Source of the DNA: Leadbetterella sp964489955 | GTDB lineage: Bacteria; Bacteroidota; Bacteroidia; Cytophagales; Spirosomataceae | Assembly (NCBI GenBank): GCA_964489955.1 | Contig: CAZBAV010000003.1 | Coordinates: 62,001-126,000, forward strand | Direction: 5' to 3' | Length of the DNA: 64,000 nt | Shown here: positions 35,595 to 44,085 of the stretch, one piece after another | Layout: each line of letters starts with the position of its first letter | Position numbering within the stretch: the first letter of the stretch is position 1 | The notes under the pieces: model-generated | Database searches by the model: none | What the model saw: the letters and a program-made list of their open reading frames with translations, nothing else | Told to the model about the DNA's origin: nothing | Program-made: the position numbers and the translations under genes

Positions 35595-36398
35595 TTAAGA
35601 TGCGGTCGGAGCGGGTTGAACATTATTGGCTTCGAAAGTTTTCTTTATTTCTTCATTTAAGAAGTCTGTTACTCCGCCCGTATTTCCAGACCTGGACCAT
35701 ACCCGAATTCTAAAAATAGTCACGGAAAGATCTTCCGTATTTACAGCAATATTTGGAGCTGGATCCGTGAAAATAAGATCATTCTTTTGGCAAACATCAA
35801 GGATTAAAGCCTTAACCTTTTCTATATTTTCCTTTCCTGATACTCTAAACTTAAGCTCTGTTCTTAGCTCTCCATTGCCCGATATATTTATAATGGCACT
35901 AGAGGTTATGGAATTATTGGGAATAATCACGCTTCGGTTGTCTGCTGTCTTAAGTATCGTGTTAAAAATTAAAATTTCTTGAACTACCCCCGTATGATTG
36001 CTGATGATTACGGTGTCTCCAATTTTAAAGGGTTTAAAAACCAAAATCATAACACCACTTGCCAAATTAGATAAGTTTCCTTGCAGGGCAAGCCCAACAG
36101 CCAACCCTGCACCCCCTAACAAGGCCACAAAAGAAGTAGTAGCTATACCAAACGTAGTAGCCACACTTATAAGAACCAAAACCTTGATAAGTATAGATAC
36201 CAATGAGGTTAAAAAGGGGACAATGTTGCTACTTGTTCTCTTTCTTTCAAGTAATTTTCTAAACCAGCTACTAATACGATTTGCTAGCCAGAAACCAATA
36301 GCTAAGGTAAAAACTGCTATGACAAACTTTGGGAGAAATCCCCAAACTTGAGCTAAGAGTTTTTCTATAATAACCTCTAAGGTTGGTACTTTTTCCAT
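35595..36398 (-). CDS. Small-conductance mechanosensitive channel (MscS family)
   Basis: Inner-membrane channel that opens on osmotic downshock. The 267-residue protein is close to E. coli MscS in length. It has three hydrophobic helices. The pore helix TM3 reads GGAGLAVGLALQGNLSNLASGV with the expected Gly/Ala pattern, followed by the beta domain (KPFKIGDTVIISNHTGVVQEI) and the C-terminal alpha/beta domain. It stands alone between mraY and rpsA. Confidence 0.92.
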   Translation of the reverse strand: MEKVPTLEVIIEKLLAQVWGFLPKFVIAVFTLAIGFWLANRISSWFRKLLERKRTSSNIVPFLTSLVSILIKVLVLISVATTFGIATTSFVALLGGAGLAVGLALQGNLSNLASGVMILVFKPFKIGDTVIISNHTGVVQEILIFNTILKTADNRSVIIPNNSITSSAIINISGNGELRTELKFRVSGKENIEKVKALILDVCQKNDLIFTDPAPNIAVNTEDLSVTIFRIRVWSRSGNTGGVTDFLNEEIKKTFEANNVQPAPTAS

Positions 36399-36526
36399 GA
36401 ATGATTTCTGTCAGATTATGTAATTAGATACCTAGGAAACGAAAGCAATATCTAATCTATTTTTGATTTTCTAGTTGCCTCAAAGAAATTTATTAGCCAA
36501 ATATTAGATAATTTACTATAAATCAG

Positions 36527-36534
36527 TATCTTTG
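36527..36534 (+). promoter_or_regulatory. Predicted -7 element (TATCTTTG) of rpsA
   Basis: Perfect TAnnTTTG. Transcription would begin near 36540, giving an 80-nt leader before the ATG at 36619. No clear -33 TTTG is present. Confidence 0.5.
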
Positions 36535-36572
36535 CACTCCTTTTTAAGAAAGGAATAATTATTAACTAATTT

Positions 36573-36612
36573 TCAGTGAGATAGCCCAGCTCACTGATGT
36601 AACTCGGGTAGC
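36573..36612 (+). promoter_or_regulatory. Structured leader of rpsA, possible pseudoknot
   Basis: TCAGTGAG (36573-36580) and CTCACTGA (36590-36597) form a perfect 8-bp stem with loop ATAGCCCAG. The loop CCC (36585-36587) can pair with GGG at 36606-36608, seven bases before the start codon. It may allow S1 to control its own translation, as in other bacteria. That role is inferred. Confidence 0.5.
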
Positions 36613-36618
36613 ATTTAT

Positions 36619-38436
36619 ATGGCAAATCAAGAATTTCCAGCGTTCGACTGGGAGAAAGTAACCAAAAAAGGTATTGGTGGCGGATATTCAAACGCCGAAA
36701 AAGAAGAGTTAGAAAAAGTATACGGTGATACTTTCTCAGCTATTGAAGAAAAAGATGTTGTTGACGCCCTAGTAGTAGGTGTATCAGACAGAGAGGTTAT
36801 CCTTAACATCGGATTTAAATCAGACGGTATCGTTTCCCGCTCTGAATTCAGAGACCTTCCTGACCTAAAAGTAGGTGATAAGGTAGAGGTTTTCATAGAA
36901 AAACAAGAAGATGCTCTTGGCCAATTAGTGGTTTCTCGCAAAAAAGCTAGAATCCTTACTGCTTGGGCTAGAATTGAAAGTGCTCTTGAAACAGACATCA
37001 TTGTTGACGCCCTTATTAAGCGTAGAACAAAAGGTGGTCTTATCGTGGATATTTACGGAATTGAGGCGTTCTTGCCAGGTTCTCAAATTGACGTGAAACC
37101 TATCAGAGACTTTGACGTATTTGTAGGTAAGCGTATGGAAGTTAAAGTGGTTAAAATTAACCATACTAACGATAACGTGGTTGTATCGCACAAAGTGCTT
37201 ATTGAAAAAGACCTTGAGTCTCAAAGACAACAAATCCTTACTAACCTTGAAAAAGGACAGGTATTGGAAGGTGTTGTTAAAAATATCACTAACTTCGGTG
37301 TGTTCATCGACCTTGGTGGTGTTGACGGTCTTCTTCACATCACAGATATCTCGTGGGGTCGTGTTAATCACCCTAACGAAGTTCTTAATCTTGATGACAA
37401 AATCAAGGTTGTGGTTCTTGACTTCGACGATGACAAAAAACGTATCTCTCTAGGTATGAAGCAGCTTGAGGCTCACCCTTGGGATTCTCTTGCTCAAGAT
37501 CTTGAAGTTGGTTCTAAAGTTTCAGGTAAAATCGTAAACATAGCTGATTACGGTGCATTCCTTGAACTTAAGCCAGGTGTAGAAGGTCTTATCCACGTAT
37601 CAGAAATGTCATGGTCTCAGCACCTAAGAAACCCAATGGATTTCTTACAAATCGGTGACGAAATCTCTGCCGTGGTTCTTACTCTTGACAAAGAAGAAAG
37701 AAAAATGTCTCTTGGTATCAAACAACTTACCGAAGACCCTTGGACTAAGCAAGATTTACTTTCTAAATACGCCGTAGGTACTAAGCACAAAGGAACGGTA
37801 AGAAACCTTACTAACTTTGGTTTATTCCTTGAGCTAGAAGAAGGTATAGACGGTCTAGTACACGTTTCTGACCTTTCTTGGACTAAGAAAATCAAGCACC
37901 CATCTGATTTCGTAAAAATCGGTGAAGAGCTAGAAGTTGTGGTTCTTGAGTTAGATGTAGAAAACCGTAGATTGGCTCTTAGCCACAAACACCTGGAAGA
38001 AAACCCTTGGGATACTTTTGAAGGAGTGTTTGAAGTAGGTTCTGTACACGAATCTAGTATCATCTCTAAAAATGATAAAATAGTTACACTTGAGCTTCCT
38101 TACGGAATTGAAGGTATAGCTACGCTTAAAGGCATCACTAAAGAAGATGGTACACTAGCTGAATTAGGCGAGAAACTATCTTTCGAAGTTATTGAGTTTA
38201 ACAAAGAAGATAAGAAAATAGTACTTTCTCACAGCAAAACTTGGGAAGCTCCTTCAGAAGATGAGCCTAAGAAAAAAGCAGGAAAAGCTACTGATAAAGT
38301 GAAACTTCCTGATGCTGAGAAATCTACTTTAGGTGATATTTCTGCTCTAGCTGCTCTTAAAGACCAGTTAGTAGAGGCTGAAACTTCTACAAAGAAGAAA
38401 ACTGCTTCTAAGAAAAAAGACGAAGAAGAAGCTTAA
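36619..38436 (+). CDS. rpsA: 30S ribosomal protein S1
   Basis: RNA-binding protein that helps mRNA load on the 30S subunit. The 605-residue chain shows six S1 repeats. The last three of the middle block are clearest: VVKNITNFGVFIDLG, GKIVNIADYGAFLELK and GTVRNLTNFGLFLELE. The first two and the sixth are weaker. A lysine-rich tail follows. Codon use (many ATC, GAC, CTT) and the strong terminator fit high expression. The structured leader may regulate translation. Confidence 0.96.
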   Translation: MANQEFPAFDWEKVTKKGIGGGYSNAEKEELEKVYGDTFSAIEEKDVVDALVVGVSDREVILNIGFKSDGIVSRSEFRDLPDLKVGDKVEVFIEKQEDALGQLVVSRKKARILTAWARIESALETDIIVDALIKRRTKGGLIVDIYGIEAFLPGSQIDVKPIRDFDVFVGKRMEVKVVKINHTNDNVVVSHKVLIEKDLESQRQQILTNLEKGQVLEGVVKNITNFGVFIDLGGVDGLLHITDISWGRVNHPNEVLNLDDKIKVVVLDFDDDKKRISLGMKQLEAHPWDSLAQDLEVGSKVSGKIVNIADYGAFLELKPGVEGLIHVSEMSWSQHLRNPMDFLQIGDEISAVVLTLDKEERKMSLGIKQLTEDPWTKQDLLSKYAVGTKHKGTVRNLTNFGLFLELEEGIDGLVHVSDLSWTKKIKHPSDFVKIGEELEVVVLELDVENRRLALSHKHLEENPWDTFEGVFEVGSVHESSIISKNDKIVTLELPYGIEGIATLKGITKEDGTLAELGEKLSFEVIEFNKEDKKIVLSHSKTWEAPSEDEPKKKAGKATDKVKLPDAEKSTLGDISALAALKDQLVEAETSTKKKTASKKKDEEEA

Positions 38437-38460
38437 TAAGTTTCTTAAACTATAAGGAAA

Positions 38461-38488
38461 AGCGGCTCAGTTTGAGCCGCTTTTTTTG
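38461..38488 (+). terminator. Terminator of rpsA
   Basis: AGCGGCTCA (38461-38469) pairs with TGAGCCGCT (38473-38481), followed by seven T. Confidence 0.9.
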
Positions 38489-38863
38489 TGCCTAAAAGGA
38501 GGTTTCTAAAACGAAGTGTGTATCCGATAAGACCCTGCAATGCGAAACTTGTCGAAGTCTAAGTTAATTAAGAGGAGAGTAATAGTTACTCTCATCTTCT
38601 TCTACCTTTTCCGTGATGCTTCTTTTTGCCCGCCAAAAACGGCAGTAAGCTGGAAAATCATTACAAAAAAGATTATACCAAGTTTTCTGCTGGAATTTTG
38701 TAACAGAAAATACTAGTTCCTAATATTGGCAGTATCCCTCTTCTGTCCCTTAGTAGCAATATGGAAGTAGTGATAAAGAAAGCTTCTCGATTTCTTGGAA
38801 GAAGAGAATGGGTTCTGAACTAGAAAGCTATTGTTCTGATAGGACTCTGATACTACATGAAAC

Positions 38864-38893
38864 AAAAAAAGGGGAAACCTCATGTTTCCCCTT
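38864..38893 (-). terminator. Terminator of the outer-membrane beta-barrel gene
   Basis: AAGGGGAAAC (38869-38878) and GTTTCCCCTT (38884-38893) form a 10-bp stem. Read on the minus strand it ends in a run of T (A at 38864-38870). Confidence 0.85.
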
Positions 38894-38916
38894 CCTAAAG
38901 TTCTTGTTTTGTTTTC

Positions 38917-39510
38917 TTAAAACAAGAAGGTAAGCCCTAATGTAGCTGCACGAGTTTTTACATCATTTAAATCTGCTAAACCATGTGAATATTGACCCGA
39001 AACTATAATTCTGTTACTTATGTGTAAACCCACACCAACATTTGCTCCAAAGTCAAATCTCTTAGGATCAGATTCTCCAAGTAAATCTTTATCAAAAAGA
39101 TTAATTGTAGTTCCACCTGCTTTCAATTTCGCTTTAAGTGCATAACCCGCAAAAGCCCCAACAAATGGACTGATACTAAAGGATTCCCCGACTGGAATTT
39201 TATATCCAACATTTAAAGGAATTTCAACAAACTCGTAGATAAATTTCCCTGTCTCCCCGGCTTCTGTTTCCTTAAGGCCTTTTGTATTATACAATAATCC
39301 TGTTTGAAAATAAAGTGCTTTTTCTAAATTTGAGTAGTAAACTACTCCTGCCTGGAAGCCAATAAGGTTATCTCCTTTACCTACATCTTTTACATCAAGA
39401 TTAGATAAGTTCACCCCTCCCTTAACTCCAAAATGTCCTTGTGCGAACAGATTTGAAGAAAATGATAAAAAAGCAATTAGAATTGCAAGTGTGTAAAGTG
39501 TTCGTTTCAT
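38917..39510 (-). CDS. Outer-membrane beta-barrel protein (porin-like, PF13568 type)
   Basis: The 197-residue protein has a signal peptide (cleaved near NLFAQG). The mature chain has alternating hydrophobic strands and begins GHFGVKGGVNLSNLDVKD, the usual opening of the small Bacteroidota OMP beta-barrel family (outer membrane protein beta-barrel 2). It ends in a strand with a C-terminal phenylalanine (LGLTFLF), as barrel proteins do. It has its own promoter and terminator. The ligand is unknown. Confidence 0.8.
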   Translation of the reverse strand: MKRTLYTLAILIAFLSFSSNLFAQGHFGVKGGVNLSNLDVKDVGKGDNLIGFQAGVVYYSNLEKALYFQTGLLYNTKGLKETEAGETGKFIYEFVEIPLNVGYKIPVGESFSISPFVGAFAGYALKAKLKAGGTTINLFDKDLLGESDPKRFDFGANVGVGLHISNRIIVSGQYSHGLADLNDVKTRAATLGLTFLF

Positions 39511-39535
39511 AAAAATTTGTGATTTTAATTGTATA

Positions 39536-39543
39536 CAAAGGTA
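39536..39543 (-). promoter_or_regulatory. Predicted -7 element (TACCTTTG)
   Basis: Perfect TAnnTTTG on the minus strand, about 26 bp ahead of the ATG of the beta-barrel gene. No -33 TTTG lies at 19 bp. Confidence 0.45.
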
Positions 39544-39641
39544 GATAAAATTTTACAAATTAAATGAATACTTATATTAGTTAGTTTAACAACTAAAGCC
39601 ACATCGTCACTTTCCATGAAAAAGTTTTGCACAAAAAGTAG

Positions 39642-39649
39642 TATTTTTG
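39642..39649 (+). promoter_or_regulatory. Predicted -7 element (TATTTTTG) of prfA
   Basis: Perfect TAnnTTTG. It overlaps the GTG at 39647 that an ORF caller could choose, so the real start of prfA must be downstream at 39680. Confidence 0.5.
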
Positions 39650-39679
39650 TGTTTTATTAAGAAAGAGAAGGAAATCAAT

Positions 39680-40753
39680 ATGTTAATAAATCAATTAGAG
39701 GCTATTCAAGAACGCTTTGAGGAAGTAACCCAGCAGATTACTATGCCCGAAGTGGTATCTGACATGGATAAGTTTAAGAAGATTAGCAAAGAATACCGCG
39801 ATTTGGAGAAAATCGTAGATGAATATAAAAACTATAAACTAATCCTTGCCAATCTGGAAGAAGCTAAGCAAATCCTTACTACCGAGAAGGATGAGGAAAT
39901 GCGAGAAATGGCAAAAATGGAGTTAGATGAGCTTGGGCCAAAGAAAGAGGAGATAGAAGAAAAGCTGAAAGAACTCCTCATACCAAAAGACCCCAATGAT
40001 AGCAAAGACAGTATTCTAGAAATCCGTGCCGGAACAGGTGGTGATGAGGCCTCTATTTTTGCTGGAGATTTGTTTAGGATGTACCAGCGTTTTGCTGCGG
40101 TACAAGGCTGGCAATTTACGGTTATGGACTACACAGATGCCCCATCTGGTGGTTATAAGGAAGTAGTGATAAGTGTAAAAGGAGAAGACGTTTACGGAAA
40201 ACTAAAATACGAATCTGGTGTTCACCGTGTACAGCGTGTGCCTGCTACAGAATCCCAGGGCCGTATACATACCTCCGCAGCAACAGTAGCTGTTTTACCA
40301 GAAGCAGATGAGGTAGACGTACAAATAAATATGACGGATATACGTAAAGACACCTACTGCTCGTCAGGTGCGGGAGGGCAGTCTGTAAACACCACATATT
40401 CTGCTGTACGAGTTACGCACATTCCCAGTGGCTTGGTGGTTCAATGTCAGGATGAGCGTTCACAAATAAAGAATTTTGATAAGGCCATGACTGTTCTACG
40501 CTCCCGCCTTTTCGAAATAGAGCTGGCCAAACAAAATGAGTCTATAGCCGGAGAGAGAAAATCCCTTGTGGGTTCTGGAGACCGCTCAGATAAGATACGT
40601 ACTTATAACTATCCACAAGGTCGGGTAACTGACCACAGAATTGGTTTTACTGTGTATAATCTACCTACGGTTATGGAAGGTAGCATTGGTGAGTTTATTG
40701 AGAAACTGAGAATAGCCGAGAACACCGAGAAAATGGGAGCTTCTGCAGCCTAA
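39680..40753 (+). CDS. prfA: Peptide chain release factor 1
   Basis: Recognises UAA and UAG in the ribosomal A site and releases the peptide. The 357-residue protein starts MLINQLEAIQERFEE. It has the RF1-type PAT tripeptide in RVPATESQGRIHTS and the catalytic GGQ loop in SSGAGGQSVNTTYSAVRVTH. The longer reading from the GTG at 39647 is rejected because it lies inside the -7 element. rdgB follows 6 bp later and is likely co-transcribed. Confidence 0.96.
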   Translation: MLINQLEAIQERFEEVTQQITMPEVVSDMDKFKKISKEYRDLEKIVDEYKNYKLILANLEEAKQILTTEKDEEMREMAKMELDELGPKKEEIEEKLKELLIPKDPNDSKDSILEIRAGTGGDEASIFAGDLFRMYQRFAAVQGWQFTVMDYTDAPSGGYKEVVISVKGEDVYGKLKYESGVHRVQRVPATESQGRIHTSAATVAVLPEADEVDVQINMTDIRKDTYCSSGAGGQSVNTTYSAVRVTHIPSGLVVQCQDERSQIKNFDKAMTVLRSRLFEIELAKQNESIAGERKSLVGSGDRSDKIRTYNYPQGRVTDHRIGFTVYNLPTVMEGSIGEFIEKLRIAENTEKMGASAA

Positions 40754-40759
40754 AATACA

Positions 40760-41338
40760 ATGACCGAGATTTGTTTAGCAACCAATAATCAGCACAAAAT
40801 AGAGGAGCTGCAAAGCCTTTTGGGCAATGCGTTTATTGTAAAAACTCTAAAAGACATTGGGTGTACCGAAGATATTGAAGAAACAGGAAGTACTTTCCAA
40901 GAAAACTCCCTTATTAAGGCTCAATATGTATACCAAAAATATGGTTTAAATGTACTTGCCGATGACTCTGGCTTAGAAGTGGAAGCTTTAGACGGAAGGC
41001 CCGGAGTATACTCTGCCCGCTATGCAGGGGAGCCGTCAGACTCTACCGCCAATAACATAAAACTAATACGCGAGCTGGAAGGTAGAGAAAATCGCACTGC
41101 CAATTTTCGCACCGTAATAACGCTCATATTAGAGGGGGAAATACATACTTTCGAGGGCGAAGTTTTTGGTAAAATAAAGGAGAGCTTTGATGGAGAAGTA
41201 GGTTTCGGATATAACCCCGTTTTTATACCGGATGGCTACAAAGATACGTTCCACAATATGGGTTTTGAGCTCCGTCATAAGCTTAACCACCGCGGTAGGG
41301 CTATGGAGAAGGTCTTGGCATTTTTGAATAGAAACTAG
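40760..41338 (+). CDS. rdgB: XTP/dITP diphosphatase (RdgB/HAM1 family)
   Basis: House-cleaning nucleotide pyrophosphatase that removes dITP, XTP and related non-canonical nucleotides. The 192-residue protein opens with LATNNQHKIEELQSLL (the family's ATxNxxKxxE pattern) and has ADDSGLEVEALDGRPGVYSARYAG, the typical catalytic region, then GFGYNPVF and the SHR-like LNHRGRAM. It follows prfA by 6 bp. Confidence 0.94.
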   Translation: MTEICLATNNQHKIEELQSLLGNAFIVKTLKDIGCTEDIEETGSTFQENSLIKAQYVYQKYGLNVLADDSGLEVEALDGRPGVYSARYAGEPSDSTANNIKLIRELEGRENRTANFRTVITLILEGEIHTFEGEVFGKIKESFDGEVGFGYNPVFIPDGYKDTFHNMGFELRHKLNHRGRAMEKVLAFLNRN

Positions 41339-41356
41339 ATACGGTTCTAAACAACA

Positions 41357-41923
41357 TCAGTTGTTCTTGTAATTATAGTGTCCCGTGATTTTGAAGCTAA
41401 ACAGGCAGTCTTCCAGTACTTGACCAGCTCCAATATTATGTACCATTAAATAGCGTTTCCCATCTTTTGACTTTTGGTTACTCACTATTCCTATATGTGT
41501 AAGTTTATTGGGGAGATCCCAACTGACAACATTTCCTGGTTTATAGTCGGCAGCATTTAAAGTTATGCCCAAAGAGGCTCCTTTACGCTCGAAAAACTTC
41601 ATAAGATTAGGCACTCTTCTATGGTCAATGTTTTTATCAGTAGATTTTAGGCCCCATTTTTTAGGATACGCTGCGAAGTTCCTCTTCATATCCTCGTGTA
41701 CTTCTTTCTGTAGGTCTACTCCTATTTTCCGATAAGCACGCACAATTACGTCGGTGCAAACGCCCGTGTGACCAGGTACATCGCCATTTGGATACGGAAT
41801 AACTACATAGTCCGCCAAATACCTTATTTGTGGGTTTACAATGGACTCAGCGGCTTTAGAAAGTGGAGTTTGAGCCTCTGTGTTTAGAAATCCAAAAAGA
41901 AGAATAAAAATAGAGAGTCTCAT
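41357..41923 (-). CDS. DUF1287 family secreted protein
   Basis: The 188-residue protein begins at the ATG at 41923 (MRLSIFILLFGFLNTEAQ, a signal peptide); a longer reading from 41980 adds 19 residues that would mask it. The mature part has GHTGVCTDVIVRAYRKIGVDLQ, RRVPNLMKFFERKG, and VSWDLPNKLTHIGIVSNQ, all of DUF1287. The Cys and His in CTDVIVRAY and LTHIGIVS resemble an NlpC/P60-like papain fold, so cell-wall peptidase activity is possible but not shown. It lies 69 bp after smpB on the same strand. Confidence 0.82.
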   Translation of the reverse strand: MRLSIFILLFGFLNTEAQTPLSKAAESIVNPQIRYLADYVVIPYPNGDVPGHTGVCTDVIVRAYRKIGVDLQKEVHEDMKRNFAAYPKKWGLKSTDKNIDHRRVPNLMKFFERKGASLGITLNAADYKPGNVVSWDLPNKLTHIGIVSNQKSKDGKRYLMVHNIGAGQVLEDCLFSFKITGHYNYKNN

Positions 41924-41992
41924 CTTATTAAGGGTTTCCTCTATAAACGCCTTTGCAAGTGGTGTAATTGCACCAACCACCTATAAAAATAG

Positions 41993-42445
41993 TTACTCCA
42001 TTCTCCTATCTTGGTCACGCTTCATGTCCTTATCCTTGATGCTATCCCGCTTGTCGTATAGCTTCTTACCTTTGGCTAGTGCAATATCTATTTTTGCCAA
42101 TCCTGAATCATTGATGTACACCCTAGTAGGGATAATGGTCAATCCTTTGTCTGTTAGTTTACTCTCTAATTTTTTTAACTCCTTTCTCTTCAGGAGAAGT
42201 TTGCGTTCGCGTAGTGGCTCGTGGTTATAATGTGTGCCGTTCTCGTATTTAGAGATATTGAGGTTTTTTACGTAAAGCTCGCCTTTATTAAAAATACAAT
42301 ACGCATCTGCCATACTCACTTTTCCTTCGCGTATAGATTTTATTTCTGTACCTGTAAGCACCATTCCTGCCGAGTATTCTTCTAAGAAGAAAAACTCGAA
42401 AGAGGCCTTACGGTTCTGTATGTTTATGGTCTTTTGTAGTTTCAT
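41993..42445 (-). CDS. smpB: SsrA-binding protein
   Basis: Binds tmRNA and carries it to stalled ribosomes in trans-translation. The 150-residue protein has the conserved oligonucleotide-binding barrel with FFLEEYSAGMVLTGTEIKSIREGK and the basic GKKLYDKRDSIKDKDMKRD tail that inserts in the mRNA channel. No tmRNA gene was found in the window. A candidate small RNA lies directly upstream on the same strand. Confidence 0.95.
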   Translation of the reverse strand: MKLQKTINIQNRKASFEFFFLEEYSAGMVLTGTEIKSIREGKVSMADAYCIFNKGELYVKNLNISKYENGTHYNHEPLRERKLLLKRKELKKLESKLTDKGLTIIPTRVYINDSGLAKIDIALAKGKKLYDKRDSIKDKDMKRDQDRRME

Positions 42446-42471
42446 TTCATTAGTAACAATTGCATAGAGAT

Positions 42472-42611
42472 AAAAAATCCCTGCCTCAATTGTAGTGACA
42501 GGGATTCCGACTTACGTGCTTTCCTAATAATCCAAGTTTCGGCAAGAAGCCGGACTGAAGGATTAAATCTTTAAGAATTATATATAAATAATTATTCTTT
42601 TCTTCGTTCAG
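42472..42611 (-). ncRNA. Candidate small regulatory RNA of about 140 nt
   Basis: A full consensus promoter (TTTG-N19-TACATTTG, 42647-42617) points to a start near 42611 on the minus strand. The predicted RNA has a 5' A/T-rich hairpin (AAGAAT/ATTCTT) and a middle hairpin in which TAATCC pairs with GGATTA and CGGC with GCCG. It ends in an 8-bp terminator stem and T run. No start codon with an open frame of useful length is seen. It is too short for tmRNA and I do not recognise it as 6S, SRP or RNase P RNA. Confidence 0.55.
42476..42506 (-). terminator. Terminator of the candidate small RNA
   Basis: AATCCCTG (42476-42483) pairs with CAGGGATT (42499-42506), an 8-bp perfect stem. On the minus strand it runs into six T residues. 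Confidence 0.75.
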
Positions 42612-42616
42612 ACAGA

Positions 42617-42647
42617 CAAATGTAAATAGCGGAAAACAAAAATCAAA
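42617..42647 (-). promoter_or_regulatory. Consensus Bacteroidota promoter of the candidate small RNA
   Basis: On the minus strand TTTG at 42647-42644, exactly 19 bp, TACATTTG at 42624-42617. Both boxes are perfect, the only fully consensus promoter I located in the window. Confidence 0.75.
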
Positions 42648-42820
42648 ATATGAACTTCATATTTTTACGTGTATTGAGACATTTTCTAGCAAAGAAGCTA
42701 ATATTTCCCAATATTAATCGTGACTAAAATAGCTTTTCTAATAATTGGCTTAGTAATAGAATTATTATTCCAAAAATTAGTAATATTGCCTTGTTAAAAC
42801 ATTAATTTTACCAGAGAACA

Positions 42821-44071
42821 TTGTTAAATACCCCCTTACTTAGCACCCATAAAGAGCAGGAAACTGCCATTTTGGTAGGTGTGATATCCCAAAAACAGAG
42901 TGCAGAACAGACCAAAGAATACTTGGATGAATTGGCGTTTTTGGCCGAAACCTCGGGAGTAAAAACCCTCAAAACCTTTGTGCAAAGGCTTAATTTTCCT
43001 GACCAAAAGACATTTGTGGGAAAAGGAAAACTGGAGGAAATACATACATGGACTGTAATTAACCCCGTAGATACCATCATTTTCGATGATGAACTGAGTC
43101 CATCTCAAGTGCGTAACCTGGAAAAAGTCTTTGAGAACAAAAAAGTTTTGGATCGCAGCTTACTCATTCTCAATATCTTCTCGCAAAGAGCACGCACGGA
43201 TCAAGCTAAACGCCAAGTAGAGCTGGCTCAATATAAGTACCTTTTGCCCAGACTTACACGTATGTGGAGCCACCTTAGCAAACAAAAAGGTGGGATTGGG
43301 ATGAGAGGCCCAGGTGAAAAAGAGCTGGAAACGGACAAACGTATTGTACAAGACAGGATTGCTTTCCTGAAAGATAAACTAGACAAAATAGATAAACAAG
43401 CTGCCACCCGACGAAAAGAACGAAACCGCCTAGTACGTGTGGCTTTGGTTGGTTATACTAATGTGGGCAAGTCTACACTTATGCGGAGGCTAACAAAGTC
43501 TGATGTTTTTGCAGAGAATAAACTATTCGCCACGATTGACTCCACGGTACGAAAAATGGTTTTGGGGCATATCCCCTTCTTACTTACAGATACAGTTGGT
43601 TTTATCCGAAAACTGCCTACCACATTAGTAGAATCTTTTAAATCTACTCTTGACGAAATCCGAGACGCAGACATCTTGATACATGTGGTAGATATATCAC
43701 ATCCGACATTCGAGGAACAAATAGAGGTGGTAAACGATACCCTTGCCGAAATTGGTGCTAATGATAAACCAACTATGCTTATTTTTAATAAGCTGGACCA
43801 GTTCCAACCCGAGTCTGAGGAGGGATTAGATAAACATTTGGCCACAGAAGAAGACCTAAAGAAAAACCTGGAACGCCTAGAAACCAGCTACCTTAAGAAG
43901 AATGCTAAACATGTGGCGTTTATTTCAGCCGAGAAAAACGAAAACATGGATAAACTCCGGGATGTACTGGTAGAAATGGTGCGTGAAAAACACTTTGGTA
44001 TTTATCCCAATTGGGATGCCGGAAAAAACGAAATGCTGGATTGGCAACAAGAAAACAACGAACTAATTTAA
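42821..44071 (+). CDS. hflX: GTPase HflX (ribosome-splitting)
   Basis: Obg-family GTPase that binds the ribosome E/A region and splits stalled 70S particles. The 416-residue protein has an N-terminal HflX domain with KTFVGKGKLEEI and the GIGMRGPGEKELETDKR signature. The GTPase domain follows, with GYTNVGKST (G1), DTVGFIRKLP (G3) and NKLD (G4). The start is a TTG (MLNTPLLSTHKEQ); no ATG precedes the conserved ILVGV segment. The FHS permease gene follows only 14 bp later on the same strand. Confidence 0.93.
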   Translation: MLNTPLLSTHKEQETAILVGVISQKQSAEQTKEYLDELAFLAETSGVKTLKTFVQRLNFPDQKTFVGKGKLEEIHTWTVINPVDTIIFDDELSPSQVRNLEKVFENKKVLDRSLLILNIFSQRARTDQAKRQVELAQYKYLLPRLTRMWSHLSKQKGGIGMRGPGEKELETDKRIVQDRIAFLKDKLDKIDKQAATRRKERNRLVRVALVGYTNVGKSTLMRRLTKSDVFAENKLFATIDSTVRKMVLGHIPFLLTDTVGFIRKLPTTLVESFKSTLDEIRDADILIHVVDISHPTFEEQIEVVNDTLAEIGANDKPTMLIFNKLDQFQPESEEGLDKHLATEEDLKKNLERLETSYLKKNAKHVAFISAEKNENMDKLRDVLVEMVREKHFGIYPNWDAGKNEMLDWQQENNELI

Positions 44072-44085
44072 CCTATTAATAGTAT

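Larger units (their letters stand above)
38437..38916. other. 480-bp intergenic region
   Basis: The rpsA terminator is at the left end and the terminator of the outer-membrane protein gene at the right end. Between them are a perfect hairpin GAGAGTAA-TAG-TTACTCTC (38575-38593) and a weaker one (TTTTCTG/CAGAAAA near 38681-38708). No open frame or RNA gene is recognisable. Confidence 0.45.
42446..42820. other. Intergenic region between smpB and hflX
   Basis: 375 bp. The left half carries the candidate small RNA (minus strand) with promoter and terminator. The right half is A/T rich and holds the hflX promoter region (a TAATATTG at 42781-42788 is a likely -7 element). Confidence 0.5.

Noticed and set aside
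36627..38063. Minus-strand open frames of 124-148 residues inside rpsA
   Set aside because: Mirror frames of a highly expressed gene with biased codons; no domain content.
42472..42611. tmRNA next to smpB
   Set aside because: Too short, and it lacks a tRNA-Ala-like end and a tag reading frame.
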